NCBI GenBank assembly: GCA_947176685.1
Contig: CAMWRL010000130.1
Location: 1-5,257 of the forward strand
Length of the DNA: 5,257 nt
DNA from: an uncultured Ruminococcus sp.
GTDB lineage: Bacteria > Bacillota > Clostridia > Oscillospirales > Ruminococcaceae
Direction: 5' to 3'
Shown in pieces: positions 5,245 to 5,257 of the stretch (position 1 is the stretch's first letter; each line of letters begins with the position of its first letter). The notes under the pieces are model-generated. The model was not told where the DNA came from and made no database searches. It saw nothing but the letters and a program-made list of their open reading frames with translations. The position numbers and the translations under genes are program-made.

Positions 5245-5257
5245 TTCGGGAATATGT

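Overview
The window reads as a chromosomal stretch of a low-to-moderate GC Firmicute. The best guess is a Ruminococcus-like member of the Oscillospiraceae. Support comes from purine-rich AGGAGG-type ribosome binding sites, dense same-strand packing, a clostridial-type Rex, a eukaryote-like NADP isocitrate dehydrogenase, and AT-rich codon choice. The genus is inference, since there is no rRNA or marker gene. No tRNA, rRNA, CRISPR array, transposase or integrase is visible.

All genes lie on the + strand in two blocks. Block 1 (about 1-2026) holds the last 35 codons of an unrecognised gene, a TraX-family integral membrane protein (130-861), a bacterial PARG-like / TIGR02452 macrodomain protein (848-1555) and a DIP1984-family coiled-coil protein (1568-2026). 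The last three are overlapping or separated by 12 bases, so they are probably co-transcribed.

A 192-base gap (2027-2218) separates the blocks and is the most structured non-coding part of the window. It carries a near-perfect palindrome resembling a Rex operator (2135-2152), followed directly by a second 7-bp inverted repeat (2154-2190), with a possible promoter upstream.

Block 2 (2219-5197) holds an unrecognised three-helix membrane protein (2219-2770), NADP-isocitrate dehydrogenase icd (2792-4003), the redox-sensing repressor rex (4036-4692) and a small YqiA-like alpha/beta hydrolase (4679-5197). Gaps are 21 and 32 bases, then a 14-base overlap, so this also looks like one operon. If the palindrome is a true Rex site, Rex would control its own operon together with icd, linking the NADH/NAD+ ratio to 2-oxoglutarate and NADPH supply.

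Most of the window is ordinary core metabolism and regulation. The points that deserve a second look are the Rex-like operator with its adjoining inverted repeat, the changed Rex recognition segment, and the TraX / PARG-like / DIP1984 cluster, whose joint role I cannot name.
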